Shown: positions 44,319 to 53,182 of the stretch, piece after piece
How the letters are laid out: each line of letters begins with the position of its first letter
How positions within the stretch are numbered: position 1 is the first letter of the stretch
Assembly: GCA_024244705.1 (NCBI GenBank)
Contig: JAAEOK010000088.1
Location: forward strand, 51,345 to 115,344
Length of the DNA: 64,000 bases
DNA from: Alphaproteobacteria bacterium
Lineage (GTDB): Bacteria > Pseudomonadota > Alphaproteobacteria > JAAEOK01
Direction of reading: 5' to 3'
Translations under genes and position numbers: made by a program
Notes under the pieces: model-generated
Database searches by the model: none
Told to the model about the DNA's origin: nothing
Seen by the model: only the letters and a program-made list of their open reading frames with translations

Positions 44319-46009
44319 CGCGACCCGGCCAAAGCTTTCACCGCCCGCTCGACGAGCCGCCCATCGCTCAACTCGAAGACGCGGTCGGCATCGTCCGCGA
44401 TCGTCGAGTGATGGCTGACGACGATGCGCGTACGGCCGGCGAACAAGAGGTCGATGGCGGCACGGATGGCCTGTTCCGATTCCGGATCGATGCCGGTCGT
44501 CGCTTCGTCGAGGATGAGGACCAACGGGTCCTGAAGCAGAGCGCGCGCGATGGCGATGCGCTGGCGCTGGCCTCCCGAGAGCTGCGTGCCCCGGCTGCCG
44601 ACCTGGGATTGGTAGCCGTCGGGCAGCTCGTCGGCGAAGGCGTCGACCAGGGCGAGCCGTCCGACCTCGCGAATTCGTGCCTCGTCCGCCTCCGGTGCGG
44701 CATAGCGGATATTGTCGGCAATGGTGCCGGCGAACAGCACCGTGTCCTGGGCGACGACGGCGACGCGCCGCCGCAACTCGTCCAAAGCCAAGGTTCGGAG
44801 GTCGCTGCCGTCGATTGCGATGGCGCCGGAATCCGGGTCGTAATGGCGCTGCAGCAGATCGATCAAGGTCGTTTTTCCGGCGCCCGAAGCGCCGAGCACG
44901 GCGACCTTGGAGCCGCCGGGAATGTCGACCGTGACATCGCGGAGAATCGGCGCCTGCTCCGGATCATAGCCGAAGCGGACCCCATCGAACACGATATGCC
45001 CGACCGCGTCGGACGGGAAGGCCTGGGGCGACGCCGGCGGTCGCACCGCCGGCTCGGCATCGGTGATCTCGGCGACCCGGCCGAGGCTGACCTGGGCGCG
45101 CTTCATGGCGACGTAGAGGCCAAGCAGGGTGTGGACCGGGCCCGTGGCGCGGCTGAGATAGGCGGTGAAGGCGATCAACGTGCCGAGCGTAAGCGACCCT
45201 TCGATGACCAGATAGCCGCCGGCGATGAAAACCAAGGCGGTGCTCAGCAGGGTCAGCAAGGTCGGCACCGAAGCGGTGGCGAAATTGAGCATCTGCAGGG
45301 GCCTGAGGATCTGGAAATAGTGATCCTGCAGCGTGGACAATTGCGCCGCCTCGCGCTTTTCGGCGGCCACCGACTGGATGAATTTCATTGCCCCCAGGGT
45401 CTCGAAGAAGAAGGCCGAGACGTCGCTTGCGCGTTCCCGCAAGATTCGCGTCCACGATTCGATGCGCGGCCGCATGATGCGCAGGAACAAAAACTGCACC
45501 GGCAACAATACGAAGGCGAACAGGGACAGGAGCGGGCTCAACACGATCATCAGCACCACGGCGCCGGCCAAACCGATAATGCCGTTGAGAAATGCAAGCG
45601 CCGAATCGACGGCGAAGCGCTGGACCTCGGCGACATCGCCGTCGAGGCGTGCCATCAGATCGCCGCCTCGCGTACGGGCGAAGAATTTTGGCGACAGAAT
45701 CTGCAAATGCCGATACACGCTCTCGCGCAGGGCGAACAGGATCCCGCTCGACGCGGTGATGTAGTGCCAACGGTTGAACGCGCCCAGCGCGGTACCAATC
45801 AGCGCGACGAGAATCATCAACCCGCAGGCCAGCACGACAACTGTGAAATCGCCGGCGATCAGGCCGTCATCGATCAGATATTTGGTGATATAGGGCTGGG
45901 CGAGGGAAAGCAGCGCCGCCGCCAGGGACAACACGAAGACGATGCCCAGGCGCGCAACATGGGGACGGACGAATCCGAACAGCCAATTCAGAGTACGACG
46001 ATCGGTCAT
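44315..46009 (-). CDS. qhpF: ABC exporter QhpF (gamma-subunit translocation)
   Basis: A 564-residue half-transporter. Residues 1-310 are a six-helix type-I exporter domain, followed by a nucleotide-binding domain with VLGASGAGKTTLIDLL (Walker A), LSGGQRQRIAIARALL and LVLILDEATTGID. Membership of the qhp operon identifies it as QhpF, which moves the modified gamma peptide to the periplasm. No N-terminal peptidase domain is present, consistent with the separate protease QhpE. ATG at 46009 is preferred over TTG at 46045. Confidence 0.88.
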   Translation of the reverse strand: MTDRRTLNWLFGFVRPHVARLGIVFVLSLAAALLSLAQPYITKYLIDDGLIAGDFTVVVLACGLMILVALIGTALGAFNRWHYITASSGILFALRESVYRHLQILSPKFFARTRGGDLMARLDGDVAEVQRFAVDSALAFLNGIIGLAGAVVLMIVLSPLLSLFAFVLLPVQFLFLRIMRPRIESWTRILRERASDVSAFFFETLGAMKFIQSVAAEKREAAQLSTLQDHYFQILRPLQMLNFATASVPTLLTLLSTALVFIAGGYLVIEGSLTLGTLIAFTAYLSRATGPVHTLLGLYVAMKRAQVSLGRVAEITDAEPAVRPPASPQAFPSDAVGHIVFDGVRFGYDPEQAPILRDVTVDIPGGSKVAVLGASGAGKTTLIDLLQRHYDPDSGAIAIDGSDLRTLALDELRRRVAVVAQDTVLFAGTIADNIRYAAPEADEARIREVGRLALVDAFADELPDGYQSQVGSRGTQLSGGQRQRIAIARALLQDPLVLILDEATTGIDPESEQAIRAAIDLLFAGRTRIVVSHHSTIADDADRVFELSDGRLVERAVKALAGSR

Positions 46010-46060
46010 GGCCGATACCTTCGCCGCACCAAGGTCCGGTGACAAGGGGCATAGGCCGGG

Positions 46061-47002
46061 CTAACCAAACACCAGTCCCGCCGCCAAAATCGTCAGCGGC
46101 ATGGTGACAAAGCCGATCGCCGTTTGGAAGGTGATGATGCTGGCCATCAGGTGGGCGTCGCCGCCCATCTGACGGGCAAGCGTATAGCCCGAGGACGCGG
46201 TCGGAACCGCGCCGTAGATCATCGCCACCATGGCGGCCGTGCCGTGGAGACCAAGCGCCAGCGCCAGGCCCATAATGACCAGCGGGAAGACCAGCAGCTT
46301 GCCGAACCCGGTCGCGACAAAAGGCAGCAAGGATCCGCGGATGCCTTCGCGGTGAAGGCTGGCCCCGACGCAGAGCAGCATCACCGGTAGCGCCGCCGCG
46401 CCGAGGATGGCGGTGGCATCGTTGAGGATCGGAATCGGGCCGATAGCGGTCACATTGACCGCGACGCCCAGGCCGACCGCCGCGATCAGCGGGTTGCGCA
46501 GGAGTTCGCGGACGAAGATGGCGCCGAATTTCCGGCCGCCGCCGGCATGGATCAGTCCGACCATGCACGAGACGATGACAATATTGGTGACCGGGATCAG
46601 CAGCGATGTCGCCACCGCCGCCAGCCCCAAGCCCTCGCCGCCGAACAGGCGCTCGGAAACGGCCAGGGCGATGAAGGTATTGTGGCGCGCGGCGCCTTGC
46701 AGGACCGAGCTCGCGGCGGGCCCGCCCAAGCCGAGCGCCCGACCCATGGCGAGGCCGTAGATCGTCGCCGCGGCGAAACCGCCGAGAATGACGATGGCAT
46801 AGTCGCCGACCAGATCGCCGGCGAACGACAGGGTCGAGGTTTTGGAGAATAGCAGCGCCGGAAACAGCACCCAGTAGACGAGTCTGTCGTTGATGTTCCA
46901 AAACTCGAAACTGGGAAAGCCGAGGCGGCGCAATACATGGCCGAGTACGATCAGCGCAAACACCGGCGCGATCGACAGCAGAACGTCGACCATCTGAAAC
47001 AT
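46061..47002 (-). CDS. AEC-family (auxin efflux carrier) permease
   Basis: A 313-residue membrane protein with ten predicted helices in two five-helix halves. Family marks include RHNTFIALAVSERLFGGEG and NPLIAAVGLGVAVNVTAIGP with TLFxSxxLP-like midsections. It lies between qhpB (89 bases upstream) and qhpF (51 bases downstream) on the same strand and is therefore probably in the qhp transcript. AEC proteins export or import weak acids and similar small molecules; here it might carry an amine-derived carboxylate. That role is inferred from position only. Confidence 0.85.
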   Translation of the reverse strand: MFQMVDVLLSIAPVFALIVLGHVLRRLGFPSFEFWNINDRLVYWVLFPALLFSKTSTLSFAGDLVGDYAIVILGGFAAATIYGLAMGRALGLGGPAASSVLQGAARHNTFIALAVSERLFGGEGLGLAAVATSLLIPVTNIVIVSCMVGLIHAGGGRKFGAIFVRELLRNPLIAAVGLGVAVNVTAIGPIPILNDATAILGAAALPVMLLCVGASLHREGIRGSLLPFVATGFGKLLVFPLVIMGLALALGLHGTAAMVAMIYGAVPTASSGYTLARQMGGDAHLMASIITFQTAIGFVTMPLTILAAGLVFG

Positions 47003-47090
47003 CTCGTCTACGCGGACGCCGGTCTAGGGCGTCTTCGATGGAAGCCGATGGAGCGGCGCCTGTACGCGGGCCGGTCGTCGTTCGACCGGT

Positions 47091-48194
47091 CTATTTGCGA
47101 ATAACGCGCAGGGTCGATAGAGCTTGATTCGCTTCCCCCGGCATCTTGATTTCGCCGATCTTCTTGAGCGTATCGGCGTTGTAGACGGCGACATCGCCGA
47201 GGGTGCCACCGATATAAACCTCCTTGCCGTCGCTCGACATATTGATGTCGTAGTAGCTGTGATCGAGCTCGACCGAGCCCAGGGACTTGCCTTCAGCAAT
47301 ATCGAGCTTGGCTAGGGTGTTGTAGACGCCGAACACCTGATTCGGGTTCATCGGATTGACCACCGACGAGAAATAGAACACCTCGGTATTCTCGACATCC
47401 TTGAGCGCGAAGGCGCCCGTCTCGAGATCGAGCGTCAGGATACCGGTCCAGTAGGCCGCCGGGTCCTCGAGGCTCATGTCGCTCCGCGCCGTATAATAGG
47501 GCGTCGAAAAGACCATGGCCTGCTCCCACTGGCTCCACACGTCGAGGACATCGGGGGGGTAGAAATTGGGCCGGTCCCAGGCCTGGGTCTTGTGATCCTC
47601 GATGATGTCGCCGGTCTGGGGATCGATGACGTAGAGGGCGCGGCCCATACCGTAAAGTTTGGTGCCGTCCGCGGAGTAGAACAATACCGTGACCTGACGG
47701 GGCACCGGAATTGTGCGGATTGGCTTGGCATCGATACCCGCCTTGGGATCGAAGAAACGGATCTCCGTTGGCTGAACTTCATACTCGCCAAGTCCGAGCT
47801 TGACCGACGACACATAGACCGCGAGCTCGCTGCCGTCGGGCGAGATGTCCATGCCGAACATCGCCTTGCCGCGCATCTCGCCGCCCGACAACTCGGCGCG
47901 GAAGACCTGCTTGCCGCTATCGAGGTCGATGCCGGAAATGCTTTCCCACCGATTGACGATTGCATAAGCGGTCGCGCCGTCCGGCGACGGCGTAATCGTG
48001 GTCATGCCGGGCCCCGCGTTCGGGATCTCGAGCACCTTGTCGATCTTGCGCGCGCCGGCGTCGATCAGGATCAACTTGTCGGGTTTGATCCCGGTCAGGA
48101 GGTAGTCTTTCGCCGAAAGATCGGCGGCACCGCCAAACAACATGGCAACCGCACCGGCCGTAGCAAATGTCCTGGTCAGATTCCTGGTACTCAT
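47091..48194 (-). CDS. qhpB: Quinohemoprotein amine dehydrogenase beta subunit
   Basis: A 367-residue periplasmic seven-bladed beta-propeller. The signal peptide ends near LSA-KDYLL (about residues 25-29). Repeated blades are seen: DKLILIDAGARKIDKVLEI, ATAYAIVNRWESISGIDLDSG, and EVYIGGTLGDVAVYNADTLKKIG. It holds the gamma subunit against the diheme alpha subunit near the substrate pocket. ATG at 48194 follows AACGGGGA; ATG at 48221 is an alternative nine codons upstream. Located 50 bases after qhpC. Confidence 0.9.
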   Translation of the reverse strand: MSTRNLTRTFATAGAVAMLFGGAADLSAKDYLLTGIKPDKLILIDAGARKIDKVLEIPNAGPGMTTITPSPDGATAYAIVNRWESISGIDLDSGKQVFRAELSGGEMRGKAMFGMDISPDGSELAVYVSSVKLGLGEYEVQPTEIRFFDPKAGIDAKPIRTIPVPRQVTVLFYSADGTKLYGMGRALYVIDPQTGDIIEDHKTQAWDRPNFYPPDVLDVWSQWEQAMVFSTPYYTARSDMSLEDPAAYWTGILTLDLETGAFALKDVENTEVFYFSSVVNPMNPNQVFGVYNTLAKLDIAEGKSLGSVELDHSYYDINMSSDGKEVYIGGTLGDVAVYNADTLKKIGEIKMPGEANQALSTLRVIRK

Positions 48195-48244
48195 CACGCG
48201 TCCCCGTTCGTTCTTCGTCATCGGTCCGTCAACCTGCCGGGCGG

Positions 48245-48568
48245 TCAAATTTCGTCCGGGAAGACCGATTGCAACTTGCGCCAATCGCTCTGGGCCGCCG
48301 GGGCGCCGGCGTTCCATTCCGGATAGGTATTGAGCGTATCCGCCACCTGTGCCGGCCACCAGCAAGGATCGGCGCAACCATAGAGGTCGGCCTCCATCGG
48401 TTGACAGAGGGCAGCCACGCCGCCGAACGCATCGACCTCCCAACCAGGGTCCAAGGTCGCCGTGCAGCCGGCGACGGTCTGCATCAACTGAACCTCGTCC
48501 GCCTTGCCCTGCTCGGCGGCCTCCACGAACCGCTCCGCCTTGGCGTTCATCGGCTTAAGGTGTTTCAT
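48245..48568 (-). CDS. qhpC: Quinohemoprotein amine dehydrogenase gamma subunit (CTQ peptide precursor)
   Basis: A 107-residue precursor. A 28-residue leader precedes a 79-residue mature chain. Every residue used in known gamma subunits is present at the same mature numbering (precursor minus 28): Cys35-Glu44 (7-16), Cys55-Asp61 (27-33) and Cys69-Asp77 (41-49) for thioether cross-links, and Cys65 with Trp71 (37, 43) for the cysteine tryptophylquinone cofactor. The ATG overlaps the 3' end of qhpD by 14 bases, with GGAGGA inside qhpD as ribosome binding site, so peptide and modifying enzyme are coupled. Activity of mature protein: electron transfer from amine oxidation to the hemes of QhpA. Confidence 0.95.
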   Translation of the reverse strand: MKHLKPMNAKAERFVEAAEQGKADEVQLMQTVAGCTATLDPGWEVDAFGGVAALCQPMEADLYGCADPCWWPAQVADTLNTYPEWNAGAPAAQSDWRKLQSVFPDEI

Positions 48569-49997
48569 AACGTGTCCTCCGTGGTTCGACGTGGCGCTTC
48601 AGGAAGCCGGGATTTCCCGCCATGATCCGACCGTAGGCGGAGATTCCGAAATCGACCCAATCGCGCATCAACTCGCAATAGTGATAGACCGGCGAATGCG
48701 GGTCCTCGAAGCGGGCATAGGATTCGTGGTAGCAACCGCCGGCGCAGATGTTGCGGATGCGGCAGGTGGCGCAGCCCTTTTCGGATTTGTCCTGGGCCTG
48801 TTCGAGGAAATCGGCGAGCGCCGGCTCGTCGATCCCGTCATCGACCGAACCGAAAGTCGGCAGCTTCGAGCCGGTGAAGCGGTGGCACAAGTTGAGGCCG
48901 CCATCCTTGTCGGCGGCCAGCATGCCGAGGCCGGCGCCGCACGGCAGAGCCTTCTTGGTACCTTCGACGAGATCGTTCATCAGCTGATGCATATTCGAGA
49001 AGCCGATATTCTCGTCCCGAAGCGCGGCCTCGGTATAGGTTTCGCCCAGCACCTTCATGTCGTGAAAGACCTGCGCCAGCTCGTCGGCGTCCAGGTTGAA
49101 TTGCGCAATGTCGCCCGAACTCACCGGCGAAAAACCGACTTCGAAGAATCCGATGTCGTTCTTCAAGTGGTCGTGGATACCGATGACGTCGGTGACGCCA
49201 CGGGTCAGCGTCACCCGAACGCCCACCGGGCGCGACCGGTAGCGCGACAGCAGCATGCGCGCGTTCTTCGCCACGGCGTCGTAGGAGCCCTTGCCGCCGA
49301 CGGTCTTGCGGTATTTGTCGTGAAGCGCCTTGGGCCCGTCCATGCTGACCGTGATGCCGAAGCGGTGGGCGTCGAGATAGTCGACGATCTCCTCGCGCAA
49401 CAAGGTCGCATTCGTGGTCAGGCTGAAATCGACGGTCTTCCCGACCTCGGCGCCGCGGCGCTCGGCGTAGTCCACCATCTGCTTGATCAGCGGCAGATTG
49501 GTGAGCGGCTCACCGCCGAAAAAGACGAGATTCACCCGGGCCCGGTCACGGGCCCGTTCGAGTAGCAGCTCGAAGGCTTTGACCGCCGTTTCGAACTCCA
49601 TCTTTTGGCCCTTGTCGGGAGAGGTCAGATCCTCCTTGTAACAATAGTTGCAGGCCAGGTTGCAGCCTGTATTGACGGTCAGAATCATCGTGCTGAGGGG
49701 GAAGTTCTCCACCTTCACCGGACGCACCGCCTGGTCCTGGGCGCGGACGTCACGAACGATGTCGAGTTCGAGGAAGCCGTCGATCGTCTCTTCCAGCTCG
49801 GCCCGCTGGTAGCGGCCTTTGAACTGAGTGCGCAGGACCTCCCGCGTCACCGCGGCCCGCGACTTGAAAAGATCGAGCACGGCACCGCTGACGTCGTCCA
49901 TCTCGAACAACGACGTGGTCGGAATGTGAAACAGCACGCGCCTACCGTCGATAGCAACATCGTGGACGTTATGGGCGACGAGGCTCAATCCCGACAT
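48555..49997 (-). CDS. qhpD: Radical SAM cross-linking enzyme QhpD
   Basis: A 480-residue peptide-modifying enzyme that installs the Cys-to-Asp/Glu thioether bonds in QhpC. Residues 1-90 look like a PqqD/RRE-type peptide-recognition region. The SAM-cluster motif is CxxxCxxC at Cys112, Cys116 and Cys119 ([13 protein letters not shown]). The C-terminal SPASM-type domain carries further cysteines ([41 protein letters not shown]). ATG at 49997; the upstream extension of the frame is spurious. Lies 22 bases after qhpA and overlaps qhpC. Confidence 0.95.
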   Translation of the reverse strand: MSGLSLVAHNVHDVAIDGRRVLFHIPTTSLFEMDDVSGAVLDLFKSRAAVTREVLRTQFKGRYQRAELEETIDGFLELDIVRDVRAQDQAVRPVKVENFPLSTMILTVNTGCNLACNYCYKEDLTSPDKGQKMEFETAVKAFELLLERARDRARVNLVFFGGEPLTNLPLIKQMVDYAERRGAEVGKTVDFSLTTNATLLREEIVDYLDAHRFGITVSMDGPKALHDKYRKTVGGKGSYDAVAKNARMLLSRYRSRPVGVRVTLTRGVTDVIGIHDHLKNDIGFFEVGFSPVSSGDIAQFNLDADELAQVFHDMKVLGETYTEAALRDENIGFSNMHQLMNDLVEGTKKALPCGAGLGMLAADKDGGLNLCHRFTGSKLPTFGSVDDGIDEPALADFLEQAQDKSEKGCATCRIRNICAGGCYHESYARFEDPHSPVYHYCELMRDWVDFGISAYGRIMAGNPGFLKRHVEPRRTRYETP

Positions 49998-50019
49998 CTG
50001 GACTCTCCGTTGTCGCTGG

Positions 50020-51621
50020 TCAGCGGATCGGCGGATCGATATAGCGCTGCACGGTGACGAACAGGTGTGCCGCCCCCTCGACCGGGTTACCGTCGTCGTC
50101 GACGGTTGCAACGACATTGAGGTTGCCGGCGTTGTTGGTGCTCATCGGTCGCGCCGGATTGGGGCCGGCGATTCCCGGCGAGAACAGGCCGCCCTGGTCG
50201 ATGGTGCCGGCGAATTCCGTGTCCTTCAGCATTTCAGCCGTGGCGTCGAAGTTCGACGTCGACCAGGTCGCCGGCATGACACCAATCGCGATGTCGTCAT
50301 CGGTTCCGCCCTCGCCGTCGGGTCCGGCCATGAATCCCATCGCCTCGAACTGGGCCGGCACCGACGCGATCGGCCCGCCGCCGTCGCCGACCCGCGCGAT
50401 CGTGGTTTCCGGCAGCACGGCGACGCGGTCGACCTTATCGTAGACGACGAACGAGTCGGGCGCGTTGGCCTCGCCGGCACTGACGCCACGTGGCCCAACG
50501 GCGGCGTCGGCGGCGGCCTCGATCTCGGCGACGATCTTCTCTGAAGTTTGCGCGATAATATTCTTGACCGTCACGCCGGCGCCGAGTTGGGGCTCGCCAT
50601 CCATGCCGAGCCCGATGATGGTGACCTGCACCGACCCGCCTTGCTTGATATAGGGTGGGTTGACGGCCAGAATCTGTGGCTCCGCACCGGCGACGCGAAC
50701 TGCCTTCATCGAGCCGCCAATGACATCGTTGTCGCGCAGGAACCAGCGCCCGGTCAGCATACCGCCATCCTCCGAGGCGCCCAGAACCTGGCGCACCGGA
50801 CCGTCGGGTCCAAGCTTGCTCGCGCGCCATTCGTGACCGGTATAGACGATCGCGGTGCCCTTGTGTTCGGCGGTCTGGCCGTCGGCAAATTGTATCGCCA
50901 GGATGGCATCGTAGGTGTCGTCTCCGCTGGCGGTAACCTGCATCGAGCCGTCATAGGCGCCTTTGCCCGGCTGCCTGCCGACGACGATCCATATCCCCGA
51001 GAGATCGGTCGGCGCACGGTCCTTCCAGGTTGCCCAGTCGGGCGTATCGAGGGGCTGGGTCCGGCCCAGTTCGGTCGCCATGTTGTCGGAGGCGAGGCCG
51101 AACCAGTCGCGGTCGCGGCCAAGCGCTTGATACTCCGTGGTCGGATATTGGCCGAGATGGAAATGGACGAGCTTACGCCAATCGTCCGTGTCGCGACGCT
51201 GCAGGGCGACGCGCGCGAAGGTGTGGCAGCGGCCGCACATCGCGCCGAGATTCTCGTTGGGCGCGCCATCGATGGCCCCCGGCGTCCGCTCCAAGACATA
51301 GCGATAGCCTTCGGTTTCGGCCGGCGCCAAGCCCTGCGTATTGGACAGATACGTGACCAGCGTGCGGGTCTCGTCGGAGGTCAGTTTGACGCCATGAATA
51401 TTGGTCATCCGGAACAGCGTCATGAACCAGCCCTCGGGCGTCTTGCGGGCCTCGTTGATGCGGTGAATACCGCCATCCGCCAACGGCTTGTGGCAGCTCG
51501 AGCATTTCGCGTTCAACAGCGCCTCGGCGTCCTGTGCCCGCGCGTCGAGGGGTAGCGCCTGGGCCAACGCAAAGGCAGCCAGACCGAGGATCACGGCTAC
51601 AGATTTGATCGAAAAGCTCAT
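50020..51621 (-). CDS. qhpA: Quinohemoprotein amine dehydrogenase alpha subunit (diheme)
   Basis: A 533-residue periplasmic subunit. Signal peptide ends around DARA-QDAEA (residue 29). The N-terminal cytochrome domain has two heme c sites, CSSCH (40-44) and CGRCH (129-133). The remainder is beta-rich Ig-like domains (WILRDNDVIGGSMKAVRV region, PPYIKQGGSVQVTIIGLGMD and QLGAGVTVKN). It accepts electrons from CTQ in the gamma subunit and passes them to an external cytochrome c or azurin. ATG at 51621 follows GGGAGGT. First gene of the minus-strand qhp operon. Confidence 0.94.
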   Translation of the reverse strand: MSFSIKSVAVILGLAAFALAQALPLDARAQDAEALLNAKCSSCHKPLADGGIHRINEARKTPEGWFMTLFRMTNIHGVKLTSDETRTLVTYLSNTQGLAPAETEGYRYVLERTPGAIDGAPNENLGAMCGRCHTFARVALQRRDTDDWRKLVHFHLGQYPTTEYQALGRDRDWFGLASDNMATELGRTQPLDTPDWATWKDRAPTDLSGIWIVVGRQPGKGAYDGSMQVTASGDDTYDAILAIQFADGQTAEHKGTAIVYTGHEWRASKLGPDGPVRQVLGASEDGGMLTGRWFLRDNDVIGGSMKAVRVAGAEPQILAVNPPYIKQGGSVQVTIIGLGMDGEPQLGAGVTVKNIIAQTSEKIVAEIEAAADAAVGPRGVSAGEANAPDSFVVYDKVDRVAVLPETTIARVGDGGGPIASVPAQFEAMGFMAGPDGEGGTDDDIAIGVMPATWSTSNFDATAEMLKDTEFAGTIDQGGLFSPGIAGPNPARPMSTNNAGNLNVVATVDDDGNPVEGAAHLFVTVQRYIDPPIR

Positions 51622-51868
51622 CGTACCTCCCCTATTGCCGGGCGCCGCATTGGGAGAGCACAAGTGGGCGGCGCATTCCGACGACCAGCCAATTCTATTA
51701 ACCATACTAACGTGTTCCCGGCGTGCCGCCTAGGGTGCTATGCGTTCCTGCGGAATCAATTCTGTGGCGGTTTCGGGCAGATGGGTCGTGAAACGCGGGC
51801 CGAAATGCGAACATGACCCGTGGCCCGATACGGTGTTGATTGACGATTTCACTGGAGGGAGATGCGCC
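51622..51868. promoter_or_regulatory. Divergent promoter region qhpA / GFA gene
   Basis: 247 bases between divergent starts, therefore containing the promoter of the qhp operon. An AATTCTATTAACCATACTAAC stretch near 51692-51712 is the most AT-rich part and the best place for the qhpA promoter. No AraC-type repeat operator was recognised, and no qhpR gene lies in the window. Confidence 0.45.
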
Positions 51869-52297
51869 GTGGCTGAAATCCATGAAGGCGGCTGCGTTTG
51901 CGGCGGCGTCCGCTATCGCACGTCCGGGAATCCGCAGCGGGTCGGTGCCTGCTCGTGCACTTGGTGCCAGCGCCGGACCGGAAGCGCGTTCGGCATATCG
52001 GTCTATTTCAACGACGAAGACGTCACTTTCAGCCAGGGGGCGTTCAAGACCTACCGGCTCACCTCCGACGCCGGACGCTGGATCGAATCCCAATTCTGCG
52101 AGGTCTGCGGGTCGACCGTAACCTGGACCCTGGAATTCCTCCCCGGCTATCGCGGCATCGCCGGCGGCAGTTTCGACCAGCCGACCTTTTGGTACAAATT
52201 GCAGCGCTATGTCTATGCGCGCTCGAAACCGGACTGGCTGGTGCTGCCGGAGGGCATCGACATCCATGAGGCGATGGCCCCGGCACCGAAGAGATAG
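51869..52297 (+). CDS. GFA-family zinc protein (glutathione-dependent formaldehyde-activating type)
   Basis: A 142-residue Mss4-like zinc protein. Zinc ligands are in CVCGG (Cys9, Cys11), CSCTWC (Cys28, Cys30, Cys33) and FCEVCG (Cys77, Cys80). GTG start preceded by GGAGGGA. The founding Gfa was proposed to speed S-hydroxymethylglutathione formation; most members are uncharacterised. It is divergent from qhpA, whose enzyme releases aldehydes, so a detoxification link is possible but not shown. Confidence 0.85.
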   Translation: MAEIHEGGCVCGGVRYRTSGNPQRVGACSCTWCQRRTGSAFGISVYFNDEDVTFSQGAFKTYRLTSDAGRWIESQFCEVCGSTVTWTLEFLPGYRGIAGGSFDQPTFWYKLQRYVYARSKPDWLVLPEGIDIHEAMAPAPKR

Positions 52298-52332
52298 CAC
52301 TCACGTGGTGCGATGGCGGCGACTCGAATTGT

Positions 52333-53028
52333 CTATTCGATGAGCGTTGCCCGACGGAGCGCGGCGCGCGCCAGCAGTCGGGTCGAATCGAGTGTCGGAA
52401 CCGGCGAGGTCGTGTCGTCGATGATCAGCGGGATCTCGGTGCAGCCGAGGATCGCGGCATCGCATCCGGCTCGCTTCAGACGCACGAGAGTCCGCTGGAA
52501 ATAGGCAATCGCTTCCGGCTCGAAGTCGCCCTTGACCAGCTCATCCATGATTATGCGATCGATTTCGTTGATTTCGGCGGGCTCGGGACGTTGGCACTGC
52601 AAGCCGTGGGCGGCCAGTTTTTCGGGATAGACATCGCTCTCCACGAGCCAACGTGTTCCGGTGAGGGCGAGACGGCGAAACCCGCGACCGGCGGCCTCCA
52701 CTGCGACGATTTCGGCAATATGGAGCCAGGGCAGCGGCGAGCGCGGGGCGACGTAGTCGAATGCCTGATGGATTGTGTTGTCGGGGCAAATCAGGAAGTC
52801 GGCGCCGATTCTTGCGAGTTTGTCGGCCGATGCGAGCATCAATTCGCCGACGCCCGCCATGTCGCCGCGGTCGAGACAGGTGACGTAGTCGGCCAGCGAC
52901 GGCGTATGCATCGAAACCTCGGGATGGGCCCGGGGGCCGAGCAAGTCCGCGCCTTCCACGCATATGGTGCGATAGCAGAGGGAAGCGCCCTCGGCCGAAC
53001 AGGCGACGATGCCGATGTGCTGGGTCAT
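52333..53028 (-). CDS. Aspartate/glutamate racemase-family protein
   Basis: A 231-residue two-domain racemase fold. The first catalytic position, normally Cys in PCNT, is Asp83 in ICPDNTIHQ (with Cys81 two residues before). The second catalytic Cys is Cys196 in AILGCTEIPLI. Such asymmetric active sites are known in the YgeA-like branch, so broad or altered specificity is likely, and it may not be an aspartate racemase. Monocistronic; convergent with the GFA gene. Confidence 0.82.
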   Translation of the reverse strand: MTQHIGIVACSAEGASLCYRTICVEGADLLGPRAHPEVSMHTPSLADYVTCLDRGDMAGVGELMLASADKLARIGADFLICPDNTIHQAFDYVAPRSPLPWLHIAEIVAVEAAGRGFRRLALTGTRWLVESDVYPEKLAAHGLQCQRPEPAEINEIDRIIMDELVKGDFEPEAIAYFQRTLVRLKRAGCDAAILGCTEIPLIIDDTTSPVPTLDSTRLLARAALRRATLIE

Positions 53029-53182
53029 GACGGTCGGTATCCCGCGCTCGAAAGGTCACCCAATATCGCAGTTTTTGTGTGCGCTCGAAACCTGGGCCAC
53101 CGGCCCTGGCCGACGGCAGCGAAGTCCGAAAGACGCCGGCCCCGGCGCCGCGGCACGGACCCGGCGGCCGGTCCCACGCCCA

